Program-made: the position numbers and the translations under genes | Shown here: positions 9,456-19,714 of the stretch, in pieces | Numbering within the stretch: the stretch's first letter is position 1 | How the letters are laid out: every line of letters starts with the position of its first letter | Notes under the pieces: model-generated | Database searches by the model: none | What the model was told of the DNA's origin: nothing | The model's input: only the letters and a program-made list of their open reading frames with translations | Source: Trichodelitschia bisporula | Taxonomy: Eukaryota > Ascomycota > Dothideomycetes > Phaeotrichales > Phaeotrichaceae | Reading direction: 5' to 3' | Assembly: GCA_010356995.1 (NCBI GenBank) | Contig: ML996691.1 | Coordinates: forward strand, 1,372,021-1,436,020 | DNA length: 64,000 nucleotides

Positions 9456-11190
9456 ATGACCACACCCCCGCCCACCAGCGGCGCCACAACTCTAATCCTC
9501 CTCCAAATCGCCTCTCGTGCCTTCACCTTCGCCGTCAACCAAATCCTCCTCCGTTACCTCTCGCCATCCCTCCTCGCCGCAGCCACGCAGCTCGACCTTT
9601 ACGCCATCACCGTCCTCTACTTCGCGCGCGAAAGCCTCCGCGTCGCCGTCACCCGCCTCTCCGAGTCCACCAAGGCCATCGTCAACCTCGCGTGCCTTTC
9701 CGTCGGGCTCGGATGTCTGCTCGTCGTGGGTGTTGCGGCGCTGTATCGCCGCGCTGGCGTCCCCCCTGTGCCGTATTTCCTCGATGCGCTTAACATCTAT
9801 GCCGGTGCCTGCGTCATCGAACTGCTCTCCGAGCCGGCTTTTGTAGCTGCCCAGCAGCGGTTTCTCTACGGCTTGCGCGCGTCGGCGGAGACGGCGGCGA
9901 ACTTGACTAGATGCGTGGTCACGTGCGGAGTGGGCATTTGGGCCAGCAAGACGGGCGTTGATATTGGCGTCATGCCATTTGCTCTGGGGCAGCTGGGCTA
10001 TTCCATCGTGCTGCTGGGTGTGTATACGCTGCGTACATATCCTCACGTAAAGCGAGATCAGGCCTCACTCCTCCCCACCGTCCTCGACCCAGCGTAAGCC
10101 TTCAACCCTGTACAAAACACATCTAACCCTCCCAGCACCAACCCCATCCTCCTCTTCTTCAACCGCCCCCTCCTCTCTCTAAGCCTATCCCTCTCCCTCC
10201 AGAACACCCTCAAATACATCCTAACCCAAGGTGACGGCCTCCTAATCGCCTCCCTCCTCTCCCTCCCCGCCCAAGGCTCCTACGCCCTCGCCTCAAACTA
10301 CGGCTCCCTAATCGCGCGTCTCCTCTTCCAACCCATCGAAGAATCCTCCCGCGCCCTCTTCGCCCGGAACTGCGCCCCGCAGGGGGCGGGTGGGCAGGTA
10401 GGTGGGGAGCCCAGTAAATCCGGCCTCCACGCCGCCGCCTCAACCCTAACCTTCTACCTCCGCTTCTACACCCTCCTCGCCCTGCCCGCCATCTCGCTCG
10501 GTCCCTCCCTCGCCCCCCTCCTCCTGCACCTCGTCGCCGGCCCACGCTGGGCACGCTCCGACGCCTCCGCCGTGCTGGCCCGGTACGCACTCTACATCCC
10601 GCTCCTCGCGCTCAACGGCGTGAGCGAAGCCTTCGTCGCCGCCGTGGCGAGCGAGCGCGAGCTCCACACACAAAGCGCGTGGATGGGTTTTTTTTTCGTG
10701 GCGTGGGCGGGGGCTGCGTGGGTGCTTATGGGGGAGCTTGGACTGGGGGCGGTAGGGCTGGTGTGGGCGAATTGTGTGAATATGGGGGGGAGGATTTGGT
10801 TTAATGGGGGTTTTGTGAGGGGGTGGTTTGGGAGATATGGGATGGTGAGTTATGTTGGTGTTGGTGGGTTTGGGGCGGGTGCTGATAGGGACAGGAGTTT
10901 GAGATTGGACCGGTTTTGCCCCGGTGGGAGAGTGTGGCGGTTGCGGTTGCTGCGGCTGCGGTGTTGAATGCCTCGGTTCCACAAGCACTGAAGGAGTTGG
11001 GGCTGGTTGGGGAGGTACTCAGGGTGGGAGGTGTGTCGGGGGTGTTTGGCGTGTTTGTGTAAGTGACTCTCACCGCTGTTGACGAGTGTGCTAACGGGCA
11101 AGACTGTGGTTTGAGAGGGAGTGGCTGCTACAGGCGTATCGGGATACTGTCTCAAAGCGCGAGGAGAAACAGGAGAAGAAGGTGAAGTAG
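9456..11190 (+). CDS. RFT1: RFT1, lipid-linked oligosaccharide translocation protein
   Basis: An ER membrane protein needed for N-glycosylation. It was long proposed to flip Man5GlcNAc2-PP-dolichol, though its direct flippase role is disputed. Four exons: 9456-10093, 10136-10844, 10895-11058 and 11103-11190, giving 532 aa. The introns are 42, 50 and 44 nt. The sequence is almost wholly hydrophobic with about 12-14 membrane segments, of the MATE/MurJ-like polysaccharide-transporter type. Family blocks include SRAFTFAVNQILLRYLSP, TQLDLYAITVLYFARESLR, QNTLKYILTQGDG, GSYALASNYGSLIARLLFQPIEE and NGVSEAF. A basic, Lys-rich tail (KREEKQEKK) fits a cytosolic ER-retention-type end. Codon use shifts from C-rich to G-rich in the third exon region, a local compositional oddity seen in several genes here. 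ALG1 and ALG9 of the same pathway lie further right in this window. Confidence 0.94.
10094..10135 (+). other. 42-nt intron in RFT1
   Basis: Starts GTAAGC and ends CCCAG, with a CTAAC branch-type sequence just before the acceptor. It is at the short extreme for spliceosomal introns. Confidence 0.8.
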
Positions 11191-11386
11191 AAAAGAAAGG
11201 AATCACGCCCGATTCTCTCGAAGTGGTAGCATGGAGATCGCATGGTTGGCGCCGTGGAAATATTCAGAGTTCTGTCTCTTTGCATGACAAAGCGCGCGTC
11301 TATTAGAAAGGCTGACACCCAGAAGCACCTAGTGAGACAGAGACATGGCCTCGGAGCCTAGCTCCCTCGCCTGCATCAATGGACAC

Positions 11387-11393
11387 TATATAA
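11387..11393 (+). promoter_or_regulatory. TATA-like box upstream of repeat-protein gene
   Basis: TATATAA about 60 bases before the start codon at 11455. The spacing is plausible for a core promoter with a short leader. Confidence 0.4.
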
Positions 11394-11454
11394 GGCTGAA
11401 TACAGAGTATTCATTGACTCGCGCTCCGATCTCACGACGATATCCAACCACGCT

Positions 11455-13224
11455 ATGGGACGAGTACCGCCATCGCTCTCTCCCTCCAGATCTACCAGCT
11501 CCACGCCCTCGCTTCCAGAAGAGTCGGACCCGGGCACGGCGATATCACCAGAGATGCCTAACTGGCGGAAGTGGAAGGAGATAGGTCAGCAACTGGAAGA
11601 GAAACGGCAACGGATGCTTGAAAGCCTATCCTGTGAGCAGCGGAATAATGCTAAGGATGAACGACAACGGAAGTACGAGGAAAAGAGACAGCGCCTGGAA
11701 TTGCAGCGGCTTGAAGATCTGGTCCGAGAGCAGAATGCTAGGGAGGTGTCCCCGACGTTGATGGCTGAGGAGCGGGAGATGAGGCTGGCGGAGTACTGGT
11801 ATCGGGATTTCTTGGACCGGGAGTATGAGGAAAATGGACAGCGGCTGGATTCGCAGCGGTTTGAAAGCCCGGTCCAAGAGCAGCGGGAGAATGCCAGGGA
11901 GGATTCCCGGGCGTTGACGGATAATTCCCTGGTGCGCGACCTGGTGAAGGACTTGTGTCAGGAGTTCAGGAACCGGAGATACGAGGAAGAAAGACAACGT
12001 CTGGATTCGCAGCGGTTCGAAGATCTGGTCCAAGAACAGAGTGCTGGGGAGGAGTCCCAACCCTTGACGGACGAGGACGAGGACCTGGTGAACGCGCTGG
12101 CGGGGGACTTGGAGCAGATGTTCTTGAACCAGGAGCACGAGGAAAACATACATCCCCTGGACTCGCAGCGGATCGAAAAGCTGCTCCAAGAGCAGCAGGA
12201 TCGTGCTAGGGTGGATTTCCGGACATTGGCGGACGATTCCCCGGTGAACGAGCTGGCGGAGGACTTGAATCAGGATTTCTTAAGCCGGGAATACGAGGAA
12301 GACAGACAGTGCCTGGACTCGCCGCGGTTCGAAGATCTGGCGCAAGAGCAGCAAAAGGAGGCTAGGGGCGAGTCCCAAACGTCAACGGACGGCGAGGATC
12401 CGGCGACTGTGCTGACGGAGGCCTTGGAGTATGCGTTCATACACCGGGAGTACGATGAAAACAGATATCCCCTGTTCGAAAAGCTGCTCCAAGAGCAGCA
12501 GGAGCGTGCTAGGGCGGAGTCCGCCAGGTTGCTGGACGACTACCTGGATATCAAGCTGCAGGAAGACCTAAACCAAGAGGAGGTGCAGCGGGCCGAGATT
12601 CGCTACCTGGACCAGGTTGACGTCTGGCAACGGCTGCGCGACGTGCATGCGCTGTACAGGGCGCGGCGGGAGGAGGCGGAGGACAAGGATGCTGACCCGA
12701 GGACGTGGCTCCGGCCCGGTGTGAACGGTGGCGAAGTTCGTGTTCTTTGCTTCGTGTCGGATGATCACCTCCCGCTCGCGGTGTGGATCCATGTCGATGC
12801 GCTGCTAGCCGATCTCGTCGACGAGGTTAAGTGGGAGGTTGCGCCAAGATGGGGTGCGGTACATCCGCGCCGTATCGAGGTTTTCCCCGTTTCAGTGGAA
12901 TGGGGGGAGGAGGGCGGGCATGAGGAGGCGGTTCGGCAGGCGGAGGAGGCAGAACTGCTGGATTTTGAGGGGGCGGTGGAACGGTGGGCGAGGCCGGGGC
13001 ATGTGGTTCTGTTTTTTAGGCCGACGGGGATATGGCCGAGGATTGAGGGGGATGGGGACGGGGACTGGAGCGAAGGGGGGGGAGGGGACGGGGACGAGAG
13101 CGAGGAGGAGGATGGGGACGGGGACGGGAGTGAAGAGGAGGAAGAGGATGGGGATTGGAGTGATGTTGTTGAACAGGGGTGGAGAGAAGTATATGATGGT
13201 ATCGCTCGTGCGGGAGCTACATGA
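11455..13224 (+). CDS. Unrecognised protein with tandem ~52-residue charged repeats
   Basis: A single-exon open frame of 589 codons. I do not recognise the family. After about 70 Pro/Ser/Arg-rich residues come roughly six tandem units of about 52 residues, between about 11674 and 12590. The consensus theme is YEEnRQRLDSQRFEDLVQEQ, then a variable AREESQTLTD stretch, then LVNELAEDLNQDFL and REYEE. The units are rich in Glu, Gln and Arg and should be largely helical. The last unit is shortened. Their nucleotide sequences are also alike, so the array arose by tandem duplication of about 156 bp. A non-repeat domain of about 130 residues follows (VRVLCFVSDDHLPLAVWI, then HVVLFFRPTGIWPRI). The C-terminus is a very acidic Gly/Asp/Glu tract. 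There is no signal peptide or membrane segment. The TATA-like box and the long frame favour a real gene. Confidence 0.65.
   Translation: MGRVPPSLSPSRSTSSTPSLPEESDPGTAISPEMPNWRKWKEIGQQLEEKRQRMLESLSCEQRNNAKDERQRKYEEKRQRLELQRLEDLVREQNAREVSPTLMAEEREMRLAEYWYRDFLDREYEENGQRLDSQRFESPVQEQRENAREDSRALTDNSLVRDLVKDLCQEFRNRRYEEERQRLDSQRFEDLVQEQSAGEESQPLTDEDEDLVNALAGDLEQMFLNQEHEENIHPLDSQRIEKLLQEQQDRARVDFRTLADDSPVNELAEDLNQDFLSREYEEDRQCLDSPRFEDLAQEQQKEARGESQTSTDGEDPATVLTEALEYAFIHREYDENRYPLFEKLLQEQQERARAESARLLDDYLDIKLQEDLNQEEVQRAEIRYLDQVDVWQRLRDVHALYRARREEAEDKDADPRTWLRPGVNGGEVRVLCFVSDDHLPLAVWIHVDALLADLVDEVKWEVAPRWGAVHPRRIEVFPVSVEWGEEGGHEEAVRQAEEAELLDFEGAVERWARPGHVVLFFRPTGIWPRIEGDGDGDWSEGGGGDGDESEEEDGDGDGSEEEEEDGDWSDVVEQGWREVYDGIARAGAT
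11674..12590 (+). repeat. Coding tandem repeat, ~156-bp unit, ~6 copies
   Basis: Recurrent blocks such as ctggattcgcagcgg(t)t and ctggtccaagagcag recur at about 156-bp spacing inside the gene. Units measured by hand are 50, 52, 52, 52, 53 and a shorter last one, in codons. Confidence 0.75.
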
Positions 13225-13454
13225 TGACGCTTAGCAGTGTTGGGAGCGTGTTATAGCCGGATTCTGGGCAATGATTGAGCTGAATGGAAGCTGTCTTCGC
13301 TGTCTCTTCCATGATTCTTCGTTAGTATTAACGCCTTAGAGTCTTTGATCTTCGGTCATTGACGGAGAAGAGACGATGTGTAGAGTACCCGTTGCCCCAT
13401 CCGCACCTTCTCCCTATAATCCTTCATTCCGCTCCACCATTCATCAAAATCGGT
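13225..13454. other. Spacer between repeat-protein gene and tRNA-Pro
   Basis: About 230 bases, AT-richer than the flanking gene. No feature recognised. Confidence 0.4.
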
Positions 13455-13538
13455 GTCTGAATGGTCTAGTGGTATGATTCTTGCTTAGGGTCGACTAGAA
13501 CATGCAAGAGGTCCCGCGTTCGACTCGCGGTTCAGACC
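13455..13538 (+). tRNA. tRNA-Pro(AGG) with a 12-nt intron
   Basis: The acceptor strands GTCTGAA and TTCAGAC pair over seven bases, followed by discriminator C. The D-arm reads TGGTCTAGTGGTA. The anticodon stem CTTGC/GCAAG encloses TTAGGG, so the anticodon is AGG, read as AGG or IGG for Pro. A 12-nt intron (TCGACTAGAACA) sits one base 3' of the anticodon, the canonical tRNA-intron site. The T-arm is CCGCG TTCGACT CGCGG, with a perfect stem. Mature length is 72 nt. A T-rich stretch (TTTCCTTTTT) follows as a terminator. Confidence 0.92.
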
Positions 13539-14039
13539 GAATTTCCTTTTTGCTCCTCGGAGTTCAGATGTTAAAGTTTTTGGTGGGTACGTCGTCCGCT
13601 AGCTCTTCCTTTCGCCCGCCTAACATTAACTCCGACGTCCAATATCTATTCCACGAGCTGTTCGACCCATGGCCGGGTAACCTTTTCGCTGCCAATATGA
13701 GACGTGCAGCTCATCGTGGTTGTTTGGGGCCTAGTGGGAGGGGGTTGTCGAGCGTGAATTTGGGCGAGTCTGATGCTGCTCGGTATCGACATCATTCTTA
13801 GCACACACGACCACGGTTGAGTAGACATAGTCGCATCAATGAACGTCGTGAGGCGAGAGAGCCTTGCAGGAATGTCCACGCTAGAAGGCGTTTGAGGCGA
13901 AGCCGAACGAACGATGGAGTCAAAGAGCCCACAAACCGCCGGTCCAAACAACCCGTTTACCCAAACGCGCACCACATCCCCCATCTCACACCTCATAAGC
14001 CATCTCCCTCCCACCCCATTCCACCATACCTACACAACC
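13539..14039. other. Spacer with no recognised gene
   Basis: About 500 bases from the tRNA to a small open frame. Nothing recognisable beyond the T-rich tRNA terminator. Confidence 0.4.
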
Positions 14040-14261
14040 ATGTCCTCCCCTCCCTCCTTCACCCCCGCCATGCTCTCCCTAACCCACGCCCTCCAACTCT
14101 CAGGCCACGACCCCCACGCCATCCACACAGCGCTGGTATCCCGCTTCGGCGCGCCGGACCGGTGGCAGGACGTGCTGTGCGTCATGCAGGCGCTGTACTT
14201 CGGGCCGCGGATGGGAGCTCTGCACCAGGCGGCGACCGGGGGCACGGATAATGTAGGGTAG
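14040..14261 (+). CDS. Possible small protein, 73 aa
   Basis: A short open frame with a good start context (acaaccATGtcc). It encodes MSSPPSFTPAMLSLTHAL, then GHDPHAIHTALVSRFGAPDRW and a short tail. The middle looks like a compact helical segment, not low-complexity noise. No family is recognised. It could also be chance coding. The frame extends upstream to another ATG at 13914, but that extension is low-complexity. Confidence 0.3.
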   Translation: MSSPPSFTPAMLSLTHALQLSGHDPHAIHTALVSRFGAPDRWQDVLCVMQALYFGPRMGALHQAATGGTDNVG

Positions 14262-14388
14262 GGGCGTTGACAAGTACATTGCTACCATAGTAAACACATA
14301 ACGCCTGGTATCCCGCCTCCGTCTTCATCTCTCGTGCCTCATACACCGTCACCGCCAACCGTCACCGTCAACCGTGAACCATACCGTC

Positions 14389-17060
14389 CTAAGCGCCAAC
14401 AGTAACCCTCCTCCCCCCCCTCGAACTTTCTCCACCCCGGGCACCCGCCGGACGACGACCGGGCTTGTTGAGCGTGTACTTCGCAAACGCGCGCGCCAGC
14501 GCCCGCTTGCAACTCACCTTCTGGCTGCCCACGAAGGAGTCGACTGCGACGGCGATGGCGCGGTCGATGTCCGCGGGGGAGCAGTACTCGCTCAGGCGCA
14601 TTTTGCAGAAGGATTCGGAGATGCGCATTATGGCTTCCAGGTGGCGGATCTAGGGCCGGGTTAGCTTCGGTTTACAAGGAAGGGGGGTGGAAAAGGGGGA
14701 CAAACGGTGATGGGATAAGCCCCTGTTGCAAGTGATTCACGCCTCATATCCGCAAACAGCCGCGCAACCTTCTCCTGGTCGATCTGGTACAGCTTGGGCC
14801 GGACGCGCTCCCGCGCGTACAGGATGTACTTCCGCAGCAAGTCCTGCGCGATAGGGGCTTCTTGGGCTTGCGTCAGGTCCTGGGTTTGCGAGACCAAGGG
14901 CGCGGCCTGCGCGGCCTCGGCGTCAGGATGAGCACGGCCGTGGGAGTTGACGACGAAGAGTGCGAGCCGCTCATCCTCATCCGGATCCACGGTATCCCTA
15001 ACCACACACAGGATATCAAACCGGCTCAAAATCGGCTCAGTCAGCTCCACATTCTGCGAAAACGGCAGCGTGGAGTTATACCGCCCACCAATCGGATTCG
15101 CAGCCGCGACAATAGCACACCTCGCCTGCAGCGTCGTCACAATGCCCGCCTTGGAAATAGAAATAGTCTGTTGTTCCATGGCCTCGTGGATGGAGGTTCT
15201 GTCCTGGTCGTTCATTTTGTCGAATTCGTCGATTAGGCAGACGCCTTTGTCCGCGAGGACGAGGGCCCCGCCTTCGAGCGTCCATTCGCTGGTCATAGGG
15301 TCGCGCCGAACGGAGGCTGTGAGACCGACGGCAGACGCGCCTTGCCCGGTGGCGAAGACGGCGCGGTGCGCAGTTTGCTCGACGTATTTGAGGACTTGTG
15401 ATTTTGCGGTCCCGGGGTCGCCGAGGAGGAGCACGTTGATGTCGCCGCGGATGCGGTGGTCGCCCTCGGTGACTTTGCTCACGCCGCCGAAGAGGGAGAG
15501 GGCGACTGCGGTTTTGATATCCGCGTGGCCGTAGATACTGGGTGCGATAGACGAGATGATCTTCTCGATGATGTTCGGGTCCTTGGCCAACTTGCGGATT
15601 TCCTTCTCGTCTTCTTCCGTGATCTTGAAGCCGGCGAGTTGGTCGTGCGATTTGACGACGTAGTTGGCTTCGAGAATGGTGGCGAAGACGGGGAAGCCGT
15701 TTTTGTTGTTCAGGTGCTGGTCGTAGTTGTTCCGGTATATGCCTGTGATTTCGACTTCCTCGCCTGGCTTGCAGCTATCGATTAAATCCCAGAGTAGAAT
15801 AACCTCGCGGTGGCGCGGCAGACGGCCCGCCGGAACCGTGCCCGGCGATTCTTGGAGTGTTATTTTCTGGTAGTTGCGGTAGACGGTGCGCTCGGCATTG
15901 AGGCTGAAGGGCCCGCGAGACTGACAATTCGGGCAAAATGAGATCTTGACTTCGGAGCTCGCGTCCTGCGGGAAGGGGCCGAGCGTCGTGTGGCACTTCC
16001 CGCAGTCGAACTTGACGTACTTGAGCTGCGGGAAGACGCCGCTGCGACGCGTGACCACGCCGCTGACGCGCACGAGGCAGTTGAGATGGCTTTGCCGCAA
16101 CTGGCGCAGCGTGTACTGGACGGGGAGATCGGTGATGCGCACGTGGATCTCGGAGTGGATGCGCTCGTAGTCCGGGTAATGCAGCAGCGTGGTGTCCATA
16201 GCCACTTGATCGAAGATCTCGAGCATTTCCGAGGGCGCGTTGGCGAGGAAGTAAGCTAGGATGGCTTTGGACTCGGCGAGGTGGTCGTAGGAGACTTCGA
16301 GGGACTCGGCGTTAACTTCGCCGAGGGTGCGGATGCGGTTGCCGTACACGGATGTGCCGTGCTCGTCCGTGTATTCCGTGAGGAAGGACTTGAATTCGCG
16401 GAAGATGGTCTTGTGCACGGCGGGCAGCGCAATCCAGTCGTTCAAACTCGCCGCTTTGACGTCCTGCAATGCCTCGAGGGAGAGCTCCTCGTCCATGATG
16501 TTGTCCGCCATGTCGACATCATCGGGCTCCTCGTCGTAGCGGTGGCGCCGGCGCCGCGGCTGCTTTGACAGATTGAACAAGGCATCGTCATCCTCGTCCG
16601 GCAGATACGCATTCGGCATCTGCTGGCGCAGCTGCGCATCGCGACGGTTAAGCCGGGCATCAAGCGCGCGCCGCTCAGCAATGCCAAGATCCTCATACTC
16701 GCCCTCGTCGTCAATGTCATCGCCGCCGTAGGTATCGTCCTCGCGCTGCTGGTAGTCGCGCTCGAAATTGTCGGCGAATAGGTCGATGCCGTCGCCTTCT
16801 TCGGCTTCTTCGTCTAGGTCGTCGATGTCGCGCATTAGCTCGTCGTCGGGGTCGAGGTCGTCCTCATCTTCTTCTACGGTGGGGAAGAGCGGTGGGGGAG
16901 ACGAGGCGGGGGCTATATTGCGAGTTTAGAAACAGATACAACACGGATACGCGCAGCCCGACTTACGACTCGAGGGCGGCAGGCCTGAGGACGAGGGGAC
17001 GTCTTGTTCACGCGAGCGCTTGCGCGCGTTGGAGGGGCCGGCGCCGTTGCTGGAAGACAT
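14389..17060 (-). CDS. MCM2: DNA replication licensing factor MCM2
   Basis: A subunit of the MCM2-7 replicative helicase, loaded at origins in G1 and active in the CMG complex. Yeast Mcm2 also chaperones histones H3-H4 through its acidic N-terminus. Three exons on the minus strand: 17060-16967, 16912-14706 and 14649-14389, giving 853 aa. Introns of 54 and 56 nt preserve the frame. Order of parts: a short basic N-terminus, an acidic Asp/Glu-rich segment (about residues 50-115), the N-terminal MCM domain with a C4 zinc finger (CGKC...CPNC near 335-365), and the AAA+ core. The core has Walker [10 protein letters not shown] near 527, sensor and insert blocks, Walker B LIDEFDKM near 590 and the arginine finger LSRFD near 670. 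The winged-helix end begins [12 protein letters not shown] after the last splice. The ATG at 17060 gives a better N-terminus than the internal one at 16835. The gene is head to head with the UBR7-like gene, 369 bases apart. Confidence 0.96.
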
Positions 17061-17429
17061 GCTGTGCGGCTGGGGAGGGGCGGTCAGTTGCAAGCGGGTA
17101 AAGGTGAATTAGGCAGGAGGGAAATGTACTAACGCTGTATCCAACTGCGGAACTACTATTGCTTGTTTGCCAAACGCGTTGTTGCTGTGAATGGCGAATT
17201 GGATGATAGTGGGGGGAGACGCCGAGCGGAGGAAGGGGAGAGAAAACGCGCGAACGCGCGTGAACGCGGTGTGGTCGCGCTAGCCCAATCGGGGCTTAAT
17301 TGACGGCTGAGCAGGCGGCGAGGCAGAACTGCGACCGCGACACGGTGACGAGCAACTACGCAGTGCGATCCAAACATCCTCAGCCACTCTTTGCATTCCA
17401 CCCCTCTCTCCTCCCAAGCTACAACAAAC
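17061..17429. promoter_or_regulatory. Shared divergent promoter region, MCM2 / UBR7-like
   Basis: 369 bases between two opposite start codons. It contains several ACGCG cores (cgcgaacgcgcgtgaacgcgg, about 17251-17272). ACGCG is the core of the MluI cell-cycle box bound by MBF in yeast, which fits a G1/S gene such as MCM2. Whether MBF binds here is inference. Confidence 0.5.
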
Positions 17430-19060
17430 ATGCCTTCAGCAAACGAGATGCTGCCGCCTAACGGTGTTGCCCGCAAAAACAGCGCGTCGCAGGCATCCGA
17501 TAACTCGCAAACTGCTCAGGAGTACGTCTCATGCGTGCGCTTTTCGTAAGCTTCTAACGAGGACAGGTTTATCAACAGCCAGCTTGAGTTGGAGGCCGAA
17601 GCCCGCGAAGCCTTCCCGTATCAGTTTGATACCTGCACGCGTCCTCTCGGCCCACTGCGGCAACTTCTCTTCTCATGTCTCACCTGCAACCCGCCGCCCT
17701 CCACCCCCGACGAGCCCTACACGCCCGCCGGCGTCTGCTACGCGTGCTCCATCTCCTGCCACGGCGAACACGAGCTCGTAGAACTCTTCAACAAGCGCAA
17801 CTTCGTCTGCGACTGCGGGACAACGAGGCTGCCGCCTACCGCGCCTTGCGGCCTGCGCGTCGACGATGCAACGGGGCGCAAGAGCCTTATTCATACGGAC
17901 AAGCCTGCGGAGTCCAATCGGTACAATCAGAACTTCCGGAACAAGTTCTGTGGATGCGGGCGCGAGTACGATGCGCATCAGGAGAAGGGCACGATGTACC
18001 AGTGCCTTGGCCTGGGGACGGTTGAGGAGGGCGGGTGTGGCGAGGACTGGTGGCATCCGGAGTGTGTGGTCGGTGTGGAGCGTGATGGGAAAGAGGGCGA
18101 GGAGATGCCGCCTGGGTTTCCGAAGGAGGAGGAGTTTGATCACTTCATCTGCTACAAGTGCACCGACGCGTATCCGTGGATCAAGAGGTACGCAGGGACG
18201 CAGGGGTTCCTCCCGCCGGTATATCACCGCCCTGGCGGGGTCAAGGAGAGCGATTCAAAGCCGGAGGTCAAAGAGGAAGGCGCTGCAGAACTGGAGGTCA
18301 AAGCAGTCGAGATGCAGCTAGAAGCTCCACCGAAAGTCGAATCGGAAACCACAGAGGCCTCGTTGCCCGTCCAACCCGTCAGCACCGCTCCCACAGAAAC
18401 ACCCGCTCCCGAGAGTCGTAAGCGGAAGGCTTCAGATGACATCTCAGAATCAGATACCAAGCGCACGATGACCGAAGCGTATATCACAAACACATCTCCT
18501 TCACACGCTCTGGATCCGTGTCGCTACTCTCGTCTTCCCCCAGCTCCCGAGGGCCAGGTTTCGATATTTATGGAGGAGGACTACTATGGTCGCTTCTGTC
18601 GATGCGAGTCCTGCTTTCCGCGCCTTGCGAAGCATCAGCAGCTCATGGAGGAAGAAGATACCTACGAACCGCCGCTCTCTTCTGAAGCAGATGGCGAGCC
18701 GAACGGCGGTAGTGTCGGGACGGGCAGTCTATTGGAACGCGGAGAGGCTGCGCTTAGCAACGTGGACCGCGTGCGCGCTATAGAAGGCGTCATGGTCTAC
18801 AACCATCTGAAGGACCAGGTCAAAAACTTCTTAAAGCCGTTTGCGGACAGTGGCAAGGCTGTGGGAGCGGAGGACATCAAGGCCTATTTTGAGAAGCTGC
18901 GCGGCGACTCAGAAGCTATCAAGGCGGCTCGTGGGGGTGCTACAGAACACAAGGACGGAGGCGGTGGGGATGGTGATGGGAGACGCGAGCAAAGCGGTGA
19001 GTTTTTGTAGTGGTGTGCCCGCTGTGCACGCTGACTTGCTGACTCTTGCTAGGCTACTGA
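17430..19060 (+). CDS. UBR-box E3-type protein, UBR7/Mlo2 family
   Basis: A putative E3 ubiquitin ligase of the UBR7 family (fission yeast mlo2). Human UBR7 is linked to histone H2B ubiquitination. Exons: 17430-17521, 17567-18996 and probably 19053-19060, giving about 509 aa. The first intron (45 nt) is well supported. The last is inferred from a canonical GTGAGT donor, a CTGAC branch site and an AG acceptor; without it the frame ends at 19010 with GEFL. The UBR box spans residues 56-112, with Cys/His pairs in FSCLTCN, VCYACSISCHGEHELVELF and NFVCDCG. An atypical PHD finger follows at about 157-230 (KFCGCGREYD, MYQCLG, WWHPECVVG, FICYKCTDAYPW). After an acidic linker, the C-terminal region (GRFCRCESCFPRL...YEPP) is also family-typical. 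It shares a promoter region with MCM2. Confidence 0.88.
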
Positions 19061-19714
19061 TCCTTTTTATGCAACTGGAAGCTTTGCTTTGCAATCGGCC
19101 GTGGGGGGCGTATGGGTGATCTGGGGAGGGGGGGGGGGGGGGGATGCATATGGTAGTTAGGAGGCAATAATGCAGCAAATATATCTGGTGCCTTAACTGG
19201 AAGATGACCTGACTGTTGCCATAGCTTGATTTGATCTCGAATTCTGTGTTTACTTGGGAGTACAAGCACAATATCCGCTGGCCATGAGCTGACCCATTCT
19301 CTCCGCGCTTCGGGGTTAAAAATATCACGGTAGAGACCCCTTCTCCACATCTTTCACTCCTGAGATCAAACACGAACATTCGAAGGCCAACAACACGCTT
19401 CCTCTCCCACCTAAGTCCGATCATGTATCATCACATTGAATCGTTGCCATTCCGTCCTTAAGGATCTGTTGCAGCGTGGGAAAAGTACTCGCCAAACCGT
19501 CCAACAGACCACTGAGAATCGACGCCAACGGTCAACAACACGTCGCACTCCGCCCCCCGCCCCTCGCCCCTTCACCCCAATCATCCCCAGTCCCTTCTCC
19601 GACCCCCGAACTCTCCACAAATCTCTTTCCACACACCAAACTCTCACACGAAACACCGCACATTTCTGCGACGATCATTAATCGCCCCTCGACAACCCCA
19701 ATTACCTGCCACAG
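19061..19714. other. Intergenic spacer with a 17-G run
   Basis: About 650 bases. It contains a run of 17 G residues at 19128-19144, in or near the 3' UTR of the UBR7-like gene. The rest is the promoter and leader of the coiled-coil gene, C-rich close to the start. No RNA gene seen. Confidence 0.5.
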
